This document shows positions 1 through 11,149 of a stretch of 64,000 bases of DNA, piece after piece. The notes below the pieces were generated by a model that was not told the origin of the DNA, ran no database searches, and saw nothing but the letters and a program-made list of their open reading frames with translations. Origin of the DNA: Chromobotia macracanthus (lineage: Eukaryota > Chordata > Actinopteri > Cypriniformes > Botiidae); assembly GCA_036877525.1 (NCBI GenBank), contig JAZGTH010000068.1:372001-436000 (forward strand). Direction: 5' to 3'. The stretch's first letter is position 1; the number at the start of each line of letters is the position of its first letter. A program made the position numbers and the translations under genes.

Positions 1-708
1 TTGGATCATTTATGGATCGTAAACTACCCCCTTCACTTAGGAGTCCTAAACCCAGTGTGGGGATGAAAGACCCCAGACTCCAGAGAGTCTGGAGGCAAAC
101 ATCTCTGACACTAAAGGGACAAATTATTTATTTACCCTGCTCAAGCAAAGGATTCAAAGGAATTCCATGGGAAGGAATAACGCCACATGGCTCAAGAGAG
201 ACTAGGAAAATTCTAATACACCAAAGGATGGACTTTCTTTTTAGGTCACAACCAAACTGTACTAAACTGTAGATATTTGTATATATTCCTGTTGTATGTT
301 GACTACCATACTATGAATCTTAACAGTGACTCTGTAGATATGCAGGTTTGAGTTGATGTTCTGCTTGTATTAATGCATTATTGTGAATCACAACTTAATG
401 TATTTTAAACTCTGTCATATTTAGTATCAAACAGATCATCTTCCAATTTCCTACAAAATATGTATATTTAATGACGATTAATTATACGTATTTCCCTTGA
501 GCTGAATAAACTATTCCCTGAACGAAATAGTGTTTTAAACAACACTGTTTCGTTGAATTTACCCTCAATACGCTACATTATTCTACTGGTTTAGAATAGA
601 TGTATTAGCATTAATTTTGAGTGAATCTGTTCATAAATAGGTACATCTTTGATGGAGAATATTTTATTTGTGAACAAAACTTAATATTAATCCTCTACAT
701 TTATTACA
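1..708 (-). repeat. LTR-like repeat, partial, internally deleted (family A)
   Basis: Read on the minus strand, this stretch matches the repeat at 20816-21994 along most of its length, including the block around 50-110 (AGAGAGTCTGGAGGCAAAC), the block around 260-320 and the terminal TGTAA...TACA-type end at 703-708. It begins outside the window, so its left end is unseen. It lacks roughly 400 bases present in the other copy between about 330 and 450. The open frame at 12-272 is a chance reading of this repeat. The sense strand of the LTR is not clear. It lies left of the ERV env remnant, but its terminal sequence does not match the ERV's right-hand LTR, so I do not treat it as that element's 3' LTR. 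Confidence 0.75.
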
Positions 709-1305
709 TTTTTGGTGAAGAAAGTAGGCACAGTTTAAAACATTGTTTGTGAGCAGATTCAGTAACAATTCATGTGTGTTTCTAATGTGAGTTTATTTAG
801 AGCAGAACAGGTACAACTGAACTCATTCACATGGGCGTTATCTCTGAGACCAGCTAGATCAAATTACACTCATCCTTGTAGCAACTCTGAGTCTAGAACG
901 AGAGTAATTTGCATGTCGAATGTGGTTGAATGGAAGTTCAGGTTAAGGTGCATCACCTCCTAGTTACACTAGAGTGCAGTATGTCTTAAGTGTCTAAACA
1001 CTTCTCCTGTTTGATCTTGTTACACCTGACTTCCCTTCTGTTTGAGCAACAGTGTCATCTGTGGGCATTTTTAATCAGTCCCTTCCCTCTTTACTCCCTT
1101 TTATTTTATTTTATTTGTTATCTTGCTTCTACTTGTATTATTTCGTTAGCTTATTATTTTACCACCTTCTACTACCTAAAACAATAATGAGTACTAGCCT
1201 GAGTTGAGGGGATGTGTAAAGTTAATTGTTTTGGCAAAACACTGACACTTATTGTGATGTAATGTACAGACTGTAAACAGAATGCTTCAAATATATCATT
1301 TTTTT
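709..1305. other. No recognised feature
   Basis: AT-rich sequence between the LTR-like repeat and the env remnant. It could include the 3' untranslated part of the ERV, but I see no polypurine tract or LTR boundary that proves it. Short open frames here look like chance. Confidence 0.4.
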
Positions 1306-1952
1306 TCAAGTTTTTTTCATCAAGTTTTTTTGTAACCATGCAGAGATCTCAGCTTGACTTCCATTGCTGTGATCATCTCCTGCTGTATACAGGAGACAAT
1401 GCATAGTCCAAAAAGACAAAAGATGAGCAATATAACCAAAACAGGCACAAGCATTGATCGAACTACCCCCTCCAACGAGGCCATCAAATAACCCTAAAGA
1501 GGTCCATTCCTTGCCTGTATTGTTATACAGTTCCCTCTGCAGATTGTGTAACTTTGTTATAACTTTTGTAAAGTTTCCATCTGGGCCAGTTTTTATGGGG
1601 ATATAGGTACAGCAAGTATGATTGATCACTGTACAGACACCCCCCTTATCAGCAAGTAAATAATCCAAAACCATTCGATTTTGGAGTCATACTGCTGGTA
1701 GCATCTAATTGTCTTCACAACGCTTGTAAAGTTGGTATAATTAGTCATTCTCTGTTGATTGTCATGTAGATCATTTATCCATGAAGTATTTTTGTTTGGT
1801 GTAATCCATACTAAGATATGAATTACACCAAAATTTTTGACACACTTGTTGAAACAATATGCTGGGTCCTGTCTAACTGTGATGCCATTCCATATATTTT
1901 CTACTTGCTGGATGTTCTCATTATTCTCATTATATGTGCTGGATAATCTCAT
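1306..1952 (-). pseudogene. env: ERV envelope remnant, transmembrane subunit
   Basis: Two overlapping minus-strand frames (about 1626-1952 and 1306-1674) together resemble the transmembrane half of a gammaretrovirus-like Env. The second frame carries the CX6CC motif (residues Cys-Thr-Val-Ile-Asn-His-Thr-Cys-Cys) after a leucine-rich stretch in the position of the conserved ectodomain region. Downstream is a hydrophobic segment (around 1395-1460) that fits a membrane anchor, followed by a short hydrophilic tail. The first frame is rich in Asn-X-Thr/Ser glycosylation sites. The reading frame changes near 1675, so the gene is broken, and no intact surface subunit is visible. In an intact virus this protein mediates membrane fusion; here it is a fossil. 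Family assignment rests on the motif and on the pol remnants upstream on the same strand. Confidence 0.75.
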
Positions 1953-3139
1953 TATTACTATTATATATCACATGACTCTGTTTCAGATGTGCATAGTGTT
2001 TGCCGACTGTTTAATTCCAGGCTTTATTCCCCGAAAAGATAACTGACAGTATCATTCTGGTCACATCCAATCTCTTAACCCATTTCACCAGATGCAAACC
2101 TTCATATTTGGTAACTTAAACACCACCACGTGCATGCAGGGGATAGTATGGTCAACTAAAAACATTCTATTCCATCGTGGCAAAGAAACTGTGTACTGCA
2201 TTAATAAAGGTCACTCCCCCACGTTAATGCCTTTTCTATAGCTGGACATGTCGCGTCTATGACAATTTACAGGTGTCAGGTATCGCAGGTTGGCATATAT
2301 ATAAGTCGTTGAAGTTAGCAGGTACAATGACCATTTTGGAGTTTAATGTTTAAATGTGAGTCTCGCTCTGTGGCACGGCAAGTTTCTAAGCAGCATTCAG
2401 AGACATGGCTAAGCGTGGTGTGTACACTTCTCGAAATCAGTGTTTGACTTTTAAAGTTGTGGTAATACAGATATATACAAATACAGGCATATTATAATGG
2501 CTGATAATGTTCCAGTTTCCGTAAAATCAAATCGCTGTCTCCCTTTCTTGTTTATTATTCAGGAAATTCAGGCTGCTGGCAACAGAGGCGGATTTGTCTC
2601 TAACCCCAATTTCGTCATTACTCTGAACTGTTTTTTCCCATAAACCACCTATTAAAAAATATTCTCTCTATCAAATCCATCCTCCAAGCCATCTCACCTA
2701 GAACCCTCCATATTATTCAACATGGAAATGCTTCCAATCCTCTCCCTTATAACCTGCCGCTTCCTGATTTTTCTCTGCTAACCTATTGCCTAATTCTTGT
2801 CTTATCGATACAGCATTATCGATAAGGCATCTGAGCTGTTAAAGACTTTTTAAGCGTGATACTTTTTTTTCAGAAATTAATTTTCTACGACCCTTCCTCT
2901 GCAATTAACAATTCACAAACCTCCCTCCTCAAAGGCATTTAAAGAAACCATCCTATCCGCCCAAATACCAGACAGCTTATTACTATTAACATACCAACTG
3001 CATTTACACCCTCTGTCTCGGCTATCACTCTGATAATCTCTGTCATAGCTCTCATCGTATGCCGCGAGGGCACCCCCAGAAACCCGTTTCCAAATTTCGG
3101 TTTCTCAAAATTTAAGGCTGTCCATGAGAATGCTTGCAT
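1953..3139 (-). other. Unresolved stretch, possibly degraded env surface region
   Basis: By order this would hold the Env surface subunit of the minus-strand ERV. A 66-residue frame at 2939-3139 ends with a hydrophobic run that could be a leader or a chance segment. I see no conserved surface-subunit motif. A short TATCGATA inverted repeat lies near 2805-2825. Confidence 0.25.
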
Positions 3140-3149
3140 TCACCTACTG

Positions 3150-3830
3150 GTTTACTTGTCCGACGCTGTGAGCATCTCAGCTAAAGCTCCCGTCGGATGC
3201 TGTGAGAACCCTCCGGGTTGAGTGGTCGCGTTTTGTTACCTGTCCAATGCTGCGAGCATCTCAGCTAAAGCTCCCATCGGATGCTGCATTTCGTTTTACC
3301 TTTATTCCGCTACCCACCTGTTACATTTTTTATTTCATTTCAATTTCTTTTATAATTTAGCTTCAGATTCTCTGTGTATTCGTTTAATACCGTTGACACC
3401 TGAGTAAAGAATCAAGCATTTTTGCAGCAGGCAGAATGTTTGTGTTTAAACTACCCGACCGCTGATGGGGTTTACCCATCCAGCGGTGTAAGCTTTCTAA
3501 GCTCCCATCGGATGCTGTGAGAGCCCTTCCGGTCAAGCTTTGCTTTCTACTTATTCCGTCTGTTGTCCATTACACAGGCAGCACTGTTTTGTTTTCTTGT
3601 TTCATTTTTACACTGCTTTTTAAATTTTGTTTTTCCACATATTTTTTAAATACCTTTTGAGAACCGAGTAAAGAATCAACCAATTTTGTAATTTGTTGGT
3701 TTCTTTAATTGCTAGTACTATTGCTTTTGTTTATGTCAACACTACCCGACCACTGTCTGGGCTTACCCATACAGCGATGTGAGCTTTCTAAGCTTCCGTT
3801 GGATGCAGAAATTGTTCGGCTTTTTGGGGA
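3150..3830. repeat. Degenerate tandem repeats with CTAAGCTCCCATCGGATGC core
   Basis: A core resembling AGCTCCCATCGGATGCTG recurs at about 3185, 3272, 3500 and, degraded, 3800. A second block (CTACCCGACC followed by TTTACCCAT-like sequence) recurs at about 3450 and 3740, and a third (GAGTAAAGAATCAA) at about 3402 and 3668. Spacings of about 88 and 265-290 bases suggest nested local duplications. The array lies where the integrase C-terminus and pol/env junction of the minus-strand ERV should be, so it replaced or invaded that part. I cannot name the family. Confidence 0.6.
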
Positions 3831-3921
3831 AGTACTCTGGGTTCAGGCCAAATTCCGAGCTTGGAGCCCTCCCCCCGGACAGAACGCCAAATATTCATCT
3901 ATGATAATTTGCAATTACATG

Positions 3922-4137
3922 TTAGCGTGAACTCATTAAGAGAGCATTAAATTCAGTCAAACACATATACTCAAGGCATTGCACGCTTGTATATCCCCCT
4001 GGCAAAGGACCTATTAGTTTAAATGTTTCCTGTACCTTTTGGTAAAGGCTTCCCCATGTATAGGGACTAATAATTAATGTCTTAGAACCTGAAAGTTTCT
4101 GACATAAAATGCAATCTCCTAAAAGGGCAGTTGTCAT
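3922..4137 (-). pseudogene. pol: ERV integrase, N-terminal fragment
   Basis: A 71-residue minus-strand frame directly following the RNase H frame. It shows a Cys-X2-Cys pair (CILC) early and an Ile-Gly-Pro-Leu-Pro stretch about 30 residues later. This is the order expected for the zinc-binding end of a retroviral integrase followed by the start of the catalytic core. The rest of integrase, including the D,D-35-E core, is absent. A stop and a gap of about 35 bases separate it from the RNase H frame, so the polyprotein is broken here. The match is by motif and position and is less certain than the RNase H call. Confidence 0.5.
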
Positions 4138-4173
4138 TCATGTATTACCACCAGGAATTTTCACTTGCTGTTA

Positions 4174-4720
4174 TCAGTAATAGACCATTAACTGGTTAGT
4201 CCCCCTGGGACATTTATTAGTGCCAAAATTATTGTGATGATAAACACCATTATATCCTGGTAAAAAGTAATGAACAGTTATACCGTCAGATTGAGGTTGA
4301 CATGCTTCTTGTATCTGATCAGTCATTTTCAACTGATTTATTGTTACTGCTTGTTGTGGCTGTGGTTGAGCCAACGCTGTGGCCTTAGCTGTTAGATCTG
4401 CCCTTTTGTTTCCTTTTTCTTGTGTCATGTCACCCTTGGTGTGTGCTTTAACCTTGAGAACTGCTACCACTGCAGGCGGATTGAGTGCATCTACCAACTC
4501 TGCGACTTCCTTCTGATTTAGTATTGCTGTGCCTACACTTGTGTTGTATCCCCTAGCCTTCCATATTTGTCCAAAATCATGCACCACCCAAAAGGCATAT
4601 CTGCGGTCTGTGTAAATGTTAAATCTCTTTCCCCCAGCTATTTTGCAAGCCTCACTGAGTACAATCAGTTCTGCCACTTGTGCTATGGTGTTATCTGGCA
4701 GTCTAGCTGGGATACTGGGA
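4174..4720 (-). pseudogene. pol: ERV RNase H domain remnant
   Basis: A 167-residue frame on the minus strand (4174-4677), continued upstream without an ATG to about 4720, matches a retroviral RNase H. Visible features are an Ala-Glu-Leu-Ile-Val-Leu block with the catalytic-type Glu, then IYTDRRYAF with the catalytic-type Asp, then VLKVKAHTKGD with the His, then a KGNKRADLTAKATA block with the last Asp. The C-terminal part passes into the linker before integrase. In the element it would degrade the RNA strand of the RNA:DNA hybrid. The upstream neighbour on this strand is protease, not reverse transcriptase, so the polymerase domain has been deleted. Confidence 0.8.
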
Positions 4721-4809
4721 AGTACTAGGGGGAACTTTACTAGTGAATCACACAGTACTCCCTCTCAGCAGTCGACTAAGCAGGGTGCCCTGGGTACAAA
4801 ACACTCTCC

Positions 4810-5125
4810 TCAGTAACTGTTTTTGTTCTCCGCTGAGATGACCTGTCTCAGCCAAATTAATGTGTTCCCCTGCACCTGCAGACTGCCTGGTAGTTTACAC
4901 AGTATGTCAAGGCCAAGTAGAGGCTGTAAGATTGGCCTGACCCATACTGCATCCAATATATCCGTACTCCCAATGGTTATAATAAAAGGTGGTTTTTCTC
5001 AGCATAACAACTGTGTAACAGAAAATACCAGAATATTTTTATTTTAGATATTACCTTATTTAAAGTCCATGTCAATTAAAAAAATAATAATTTTATGCCC
5101 ATCAATCAAAGCTGTAGCAAAAAAA
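4810..5125 (-). pseudogene. pro: ERV aspartic protease remnant
   Basis: Minus-strand reading from about 5125 to a stop at 4810-4812. A degraded active-site-like stretch, Ala-Leu-Ile-Asp-Gly, is encoded at about 5098-5115, where intact retroviral proteases have Asp-Thr-Gly or Asp-Ser-Gly. Later the frame contains ITIGSTDI and QPLLGLDILCKL, which fit the second half of retroviral proteases (the Leu-Leu-Gly-x-Asp-x-Leu block). Small indels separate the two parts. The protease is followed almost at once by RNase H sequence, showing a deletion of the reverse transcriptase. The gene cannot be functional. Confidence 0.65.
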
Positions 5126-5967
5126 AAATCAGGATGGTGGTCAATCACAGCTGATGATTCCCCAGAGCACAGAGGGAACAGCATTCAGGTTTCCTCTGTC
5201 TGAACAGCTGCTAATAATGTTATTTTCTGATCTGTAGTCAATTTTGCAAACTTTGCAGTAAGGGACTCATCTCATTGATCAGATTAAAATTTTGGCTTAG
5301 GTTTTAGATCTTTTCTTTAAACCTTTTTTCCTACATTCTGATGCCCAGTGTTCTTTAGCCACTTGCTTCTCCAAACTTTTGACCACTCTCAGTTGCCCTG
5401 TTATTTAATCAATAGCCTTTTGCAGCCTTTGAACTTCCCTATCATGAGCTTCTTTTAATTCCTTTTTTGTTCCCTGTCCATGATTCCCTTCATTTGTCTG
5501 CCTTTCAAAATCAAAACATGCATAACCTCATTTTAGGGTTTCCTTTTCATTGTTTCTGTGAAAACTTTCAAAAGTTCATCAACTGTCCAAGCTTCCCCAT
5601 AATTTTTTCTATTTCAATCCTCTTTAGAAACTTCTCCTCATGTTTCTGAATGTTGCATTTCAATAGCACATTGTACAGTAATCGGATTCCTTCCACCCCA
5701 GACTCTAAGTCTTCCTTTTTCATTGATCTCAGAAAACAGGTGTACTCACTCGCCAGTGGTACTTGTATACACTCACAGTGGGTCTGTGACCTCTTAAGGC
5801 TCTCTTACCCAGGCAGAAAACAACCAACGTTGCTGGTCTGAACCTCAAGGTTCGATGATTCGGTGGGACCTCAATCCGTCACACTCTCACTTGATGAATG
5901 ACAGGTCTGTCCTGGCCCGTTCTTTCTCTGCAACACACCATATAGGTTCAGGTTTAACACAGGTTTC
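5126..5967 (-). pseudogene. Probable ERV gag/leader remnant
   Basis: This lies between the primer binding site and the protease on the minus strand, where gag belongs. The minus-strand reading is purine-rich, with Lys/Glu-rich coiled-coil-like pieces in shifting frames (about 5270-5650), but has many stops. I recognise no capsid or zinc-knuckle motif. The assignment depends on position alone. The plus-strand open frames here (5467-5841) are antisense readings. Confidence 0.4.
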
Positions 5968-5985
5968 ATCCTGTTTGTGACGCCA
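5968..5985 (-). other. ERV primer binding site, tRNA-Ser type
   Basis: On the minus strand these 18 bases read TGGCGTCACAAACAGGAT. This is complementary to the 3' end expected for a vertebrate tRNA-Ser (…ATCCTGTTCGTGACG plus CCA) with one difference. It sits 4 bases inside a CTAACA end (plus strand TGTTAG at 5990), as a PBS should sit next to the 5' LTR. tRNA identity is from memory of tRNA-Ser sequences. Confidence 0.6.
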
Positions 5986-5989
5986 ATAA

Positions 5990-6439
5990 TGTTAGATCAC
6001 GAATGAAGAGGCGAGCAGTCCAGGGTGAAAATGAGGAGGACACTTACTGTTTAAGTGTCAGCTTAAAAAGAGGCCAAGAACACAAATTACAACTACATAT
6101 AGTTGTGTTTGATGTCTAAACAATTGTAAGAAAATTTAAGGATGAGTATAATGAAAAATAACTCCTTATTAATAATCAATAATGATATCAATAATGATAA
6201 ATAATACCTCATTATCAATTAACATTTTTGGTATTTCAGTGTAATTTGATCTGTGCTTAATTTTTCTGTGCTTGAGGTTGCAAAAGAGTACATCAAATCA
6301 ATATCTTTCAGAAGGTGAGAATTATCTTTATACAATGTTTGTTTAAAGAAAATCTTAAAACTCAAAAATTGGTTGGTGAATGAAAAAACATTTTTTGCTC
6401 ATACATGCCTTCCATGTGTTTTTTTTTCCCTGGTGGAGT
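5990..6439 (-). repeat. Candidate ERV 5' LTR, outer boundary unknown
   Basis: On the minus strand a sequence ending CTAACA abuts the PBS at 5968-5985. The stretch beyond is AT-rich and has no coding potential. The left-hand partner LTR was not found, so the outer boundary and length cannot be set; the LTR could end anywhere up to the next repeat. Confidence 0.4.
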
Positions 6440-6640
6440 CACACACTGTAATGATGAGTTATACGCACAGGGATCCATTTGTGGCGTTTATTAGGAAAAA
6501 CAGGCAGGCAATGTCAAGAACCGGCAAACAGGATTAACAGAGGTAAGGCAGTGGCAAAACAAAGGACAGGCAAGGGTCGAGGCAGGTAGCTAACAATCAC
6601 AGAATCAAAGTACAGTCCAATAATTGGGGCAGGTGGCAAA
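6440..6640 (-). repeat. LTR-like fragment
   Basis: The composition (CACACTGTAATGATG..., then short GGCAGGCAA/GGCAAACAGG/GGACAGGCAAGG units) resembles the antisense of the U5/R part of fish LTR elements, such as the better supported solo LTRs at 31274 and 53050, without being the same family. No ends or target duplication can be set. Confidence 0.3.
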
Positions 6641-8399
6641 CAGGAAAAAAACAGTGAGGCTCTGATTTTTAAAGGTATCTAGAATGACACTGCTTGATAA
6701 TGGCACAGTTGTAGAGCTCATCAAATAATGCAATTCTGTAAGCAGCTCATCAATTGCTGCACTTAGAATGTGGAAATAGTGTTCAAATTTCATGTTAGTT
6801 ACACACAATTTCTGACGACAGGAGAACCACCATTACTGACACACACGTTTTCCTTACAAGCTTAAGCTAGTTATGTTAGCATCTAATGCAAAGTAATGAT
6901 AGCATTAAAACACAGATACAGTATTTGAAACTATCTGTATATTATTTATATAATAAACATATACTAGGAGAGGTGATAATGTTCTGGAATGCGGAGGGTA
7001 TAAGTGCAATCAGCATGGTAGATAGTGGGCACGGTAAGCTAGTCAGACAGTATTTTGTGGATGAATTCTTTAAAATACATAAGTATGATTGGGTTTGTTT
7101 TGCATTGAGATTCTTTAGCCTTTTAGATTTAGATTAGAATGTTTTGTTTAGTTTTGTTTTCAATTTCAGAATTCCATTAGCCAGGAAAGACATGATCTCA
7201 TTCATGCCATTGTTCCCAAAATAGGAACAGTGACTTTTTGTGATGGACTCACAGTGATGAAGAGCAATGTGGAGATACCTGTGAACTGGAAAAGGAAGAT
7301 AATAAAAACAATGAACAATGACCATCTATTTGATGATTAAGTGAACATCATGGCAACAAAATCAAGCCATTCAAAAACACAGCCCATGCCCTGTGACAGG
7401 AATCGCTGGCTGAAAAAAGGCTATCACTAATGATGTTGTCTCCCTCCATACACCACTGCAATACTTCTGAAGGTTTGTGTTAGAAATAGAGGATGCTGCA
7501 GACACTGTGGTAAAGGCTACACCAACACACAATATCAGACTGTTTCTTGGAGAACAAGACCTGCCTTTGGGACTACCATAAATGAACATAGCTATGAACA
7601 GAGCGAAGCATAGTAAATGGTAAAGTTTTTATTCAGTTCATCAGAACTTCTGCCAGTGGAAATGCCAGTAGTATGGGATACCATGTGATTCTTCCATTTA
7701 TTACACTAAACATGTTTTATTTAAAACTTACATGGAATCCGCTTTATTTTGTAAATGGCACATGCCACGAATGCTCAGTGTTCTCTTTGGTAAGTTTGTT
7801 CTCCTTTTTCTTAAAATATAAATATAAAGAAAGTCAGTCTTTTTGACTGCACTTTAAGTGTATAATCAGCTTTGATTGCTATTCACCATTTATCATAAAA
7901 TCAAAAAATAAACAATTGGAAGGACAGTACACATGACAGTATGATATACCTTTAAACAGGGTGCTATCCATTTCATCCATTTCAGATCTAAAGCTAAATA
8001 TTAGAATATGGTGCTCTTTATGTTAATAAAAGTTCTGTTAAGTATTTTATGACATTTTTGGATAATTGTTTACCTTACATTAATTCTTCTGACATTTGCC
8101 ATTTGAAATTATAACAGCTGAAATTAACTTGAGTTTGAGCTTACTGAATTTAAGTTTATTACAACTAACAGGGCCTGATTCAACTGGTATGAGAATAACA
8201 CTCCTAGCAAAAAGCATACAATTTATATTAAAACAACTGGGGATATAAGATATTCTCCTTCATCAATTTCACCATGAATCCCACTTATAGTGGCATAAAC
8301 TGAGTATGTAGTTGCCCCAGGAAAGTGACTAAGGCTTGATTGATAACATAGAAACTAATTAATTAATTAACGTCCATCCCAACACCCCTAATAATGCAG
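6641..8399. other. No recognised feature
   Basis: Mixed AT-rich sequence. The open frames of 63-83 residues on both strands show no motif, and neither strand shows splice-flanked coding bias. Nothing that I can support. Confidence 0.4.
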
Positions 8400-9600
8400 T
8401 CCCGATTGTATTTTTCCCCCAACTCTAACACCTCCCCCATTTCAATTTTCTAGAGGCATGGAAAATAGGAGAGATCATTCATTTATCTTGTAATAGCTGG
8501 ATAATAGACCCATCACAAAGGAACATCTGCACATTGCCCACCATTACCCCCAACACACACACAGACTGCCACCAGCATCATAGACTACACTTACAATCAT
8601 TATGTGTATTTCTGCTGCTGACTGCTTACACTACATGTTAAACTCAGCCTCCCTTTTCCTCTCAACTGCTGTCTAGCCCACTTGAGTTTTACATTATAGC
8701 AGCACACACATCTGTGGATCTATAGCTCTCTAGTCCAGTGAGTATTTAGAGACCTCCACCTGACCAAACACGACAATAGCTCAGGTGATCACAGGCTCTT
8801 TGGATTGCAGAGTTACACTTTGTAGATTATTCTTTCCAACACTAATTTTGGATTATCACTTCATTGGATTGTATATACACTGATGGACACATTCACATTT
8901 GGACTTTCAATCTCTGTAATCTCTGTAAGTCAGCTTCTCTAGGAATTGCACGATGCCTTCATTATATTCATTGGGGGTCTCACCAAAACATGGAAAAGTT
9001 TTATACCAGCAATGAATCCAACAGCTGTATTTCGTCATTCAGGTCAATATTGTTGCACAATAGACCAGTGACTGCGAGTGGCAATGTCAACTTACACCAA
9101 CATGGAACTTGGACTTTTTTTTTTGACAAAGACCTGGTTAAATATCTGTGATGTCTTCCTCTAGGAGAACTGACTTCAGCTAAATGTACCTTCTACAATT
9201 CCTCAAGGCCTGTTGGCCATGGTGGTGGTCTAGCTCTTGTGTTCAGGAATCAATATCACTGTAAACGTTTGCTGGTTGATGGCTTTTCAAGTGTTGTTAA
9301 TGAAGATCAATCTAACATGTCCTGTGTCCTGTGCACCAGTTTACAGACCATCTAAATATAATAGGGATTTTATTGTTGAATTCTCAGAATTCGTATCATC
9401 TGTGGTGCCTCGTTGTGACAAACTGTTAAGCCTGGGAGATTACAATACTTATGTTTGTTGCACAACCCTTATCAAAGGGTTTTCTGTATGGTGGATTCCT
9501 TTAATCTAACACAGTTAATTACAGATCCCATTCACATAAAAGTCATTGATCTTGTACTCCTCTCTGGTTTTGATGTGACCAATCTTAAAAGAAGGTAAAT
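8400..9600 (+). pseudogene. LINE endonuclease region, degraded
   Basis: Plus-strand readings in shifting frames match the apurinic-type endonuclease domain of fish jockey-superfamily LINEs. There is an ETWL-like position near 9130, a Pro-Val-Gly-His-Gly-Gly-Gly-Leu-Ala stretch near 9205-9235, a YRP stretch near 9340, and LSLGDYNTYVC (the GDFN catalytic block) near 9425-9455. A further block around 9500-9590 fits the D-L-V-L end of the domain. Stops and frameshifts are frequent. This domain nicks target DNA before reverse transcription. The clade (L2, CR1 or Rex1) is uncertain. Confidence 0.65.
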
Positions 9601-10429
9601 GTGAAATATCTAATAAGGATTTTTAGCGCACCTGAATGAGCTCCCCTTTTACTCCTCATTTTACCCCGTCAAGTTTACTGTGATCTCAAAACTCTGGCCT
9701 AATAACAATACCTAGAATTTCAAAATCAAGTACAGTTTGTAGATCATTTCAGTGTCCAAACTCTGGAACAGTCTTCCTATTATCTAAGCTCCAGTTTGGC
9801 CCTATAATTGTGCCCGCTCCAATACAGCCATAGTCACCCGGTCACCCGGAAGAAATAGTAATAATATGTAATGGACTACTAATTTTTCTACAGTCTATTT
9901 GTTTGCTCATCTGCTTGGATGCCTGCTTTCTATGTAAACTTTCATCTCAGTTAGGCTCTACACTACAGATTCTACAAACAATTTACACTCTGTCATGTAA
10001 CAGCAGTAAAGTTAGTTAGCAGCCACTACCACCATCTCTGTTGAAACATTTATCAGTTGTCTTACATTTTCTACTAAATCGGACCAACAGGGAGACTGCT
10101 GACATTAACAGAACTTGCAAAATCCTATTTTTAGCTAATGTCATTTTTAATATAATACACAAATTATAGACTTAACTTTATTGTTATGATTATTTTCTAT
10201 TTTATTTTTGTAAATACTAATATACACTGCATGGTATTATTGCAAATTTTGCAAGTATATTATAATTCTCCCAATTTTTATATAATACTCTTTCTTTTAG
10301 ATGACTAATCTCACATACACTGTGAAGGCTTATTCATAAACCTATCATAATTATAGTATTGTTAAATAGTATTACTAACATATGTCTTATGGGAACACCA
10401 CGTTTTTAATACTACCGTGCATTACTGTG
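9601..10429. other. No recognised coding; probable LINE interior or flank
   Basis: Between the endonuclease remnant and a LINE-like 3' end. No reverse transcriptase motif is visible, so the central part of that LINE copy has probably been deleted. CGGTCACC is duplicated in tandem near 9838-9850 (CACCCGGTCACCCGG). Confidence 0.35.
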
Positions 10430-10530
10430 TATTGTATATATGTCAATTTTTCTTTTTATATGTACAGCTGCTTCGCAACAATGCCTTTTTTGAAAAGTGC
10501 TGTATCAATAAAGTTGAATTAAACTGAAAC
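10430..10530 (+). repeat. LINE 3' end
   Basis: GTACAGCTGCTTCGCAACAATG followed by AAAAGTGCTGTATCAATAAAGTTGAATT is the recognisable 3' terminal block of a widespread fish LINE. That block ends in AATAAA and GAATT-type tail repeats. It probably belongs with the endonuclease remnant upstream. Confidence 0.55.
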
Positions 10531-11149
10531 ACAGTTTTGTTTTATTTGAATCTTGACATCAACGTCCCATTCCTTCACCCTCCATGTGACAGCACCATAT
10601 TCATGCTATTCATTCCCCCATAGTCATGCAGTTTGAATAGATCTATGCCTCAACTTTCTTAAATGACAGAAATTTTAACTCGCACTGCAGACACCACACA
10701 GCTGATTGAAGTTTATAAAAAAAACTTGTACTGCCATCCTTCAAAATCACTATATAAAATAGGAAACAAAAAATACAAATAAATCTGCCCAGCAGATTTA
10801 CACCCAACCCTGTGTTAATGAACATACCCTCTCCATTACATGGAAAAAGATAAACTCAATGTTATTAGTTATTATATGTTATTATTGAATTAAAAACTCA
10901 ATTAGTTTTTAATTCATTAAAGCAATATTAATTCACTGACAAAATATCCAATATTGCAAAATCAAAATATTTGAATAATTGCTAAATAATATAGATGTAA
11001 ATACAATGAACACTTAAACATTATACAGTATAACAGTATATCTTATTGCAACTCCTGAGACGTGAAACGTTTCTTCAATTGTTTTGTTGATTCAATGAAG
11101 GATTTTTAGAACACAGATATTGGCCCTGATTTAATCTACAGTGCCTCCT
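10531..11149. other. No recognised feature
   Basis: Very AT-rich spacer, with a short inverted repeat around ATTGAATTAAAAACTC/AATTAGTTTTTAATTC near 10883-10915. No gene. Confidence 0.4.

Noticed and set aside
1..708. The LTR-like repeat as the 3' LTR of the ERV at 1306-5985
   Set aside because: Its end does not match the CTAACA end next to the ERV primer site, there is no polypurine tract at the junction, and the same repeat occurs alone at 20816.
5467..5841. Plus-strand frames of 60-63 residues as small genes
   Set aside because: They are antisense to the gag/leader part of the minus-strand ERV and show no motif.
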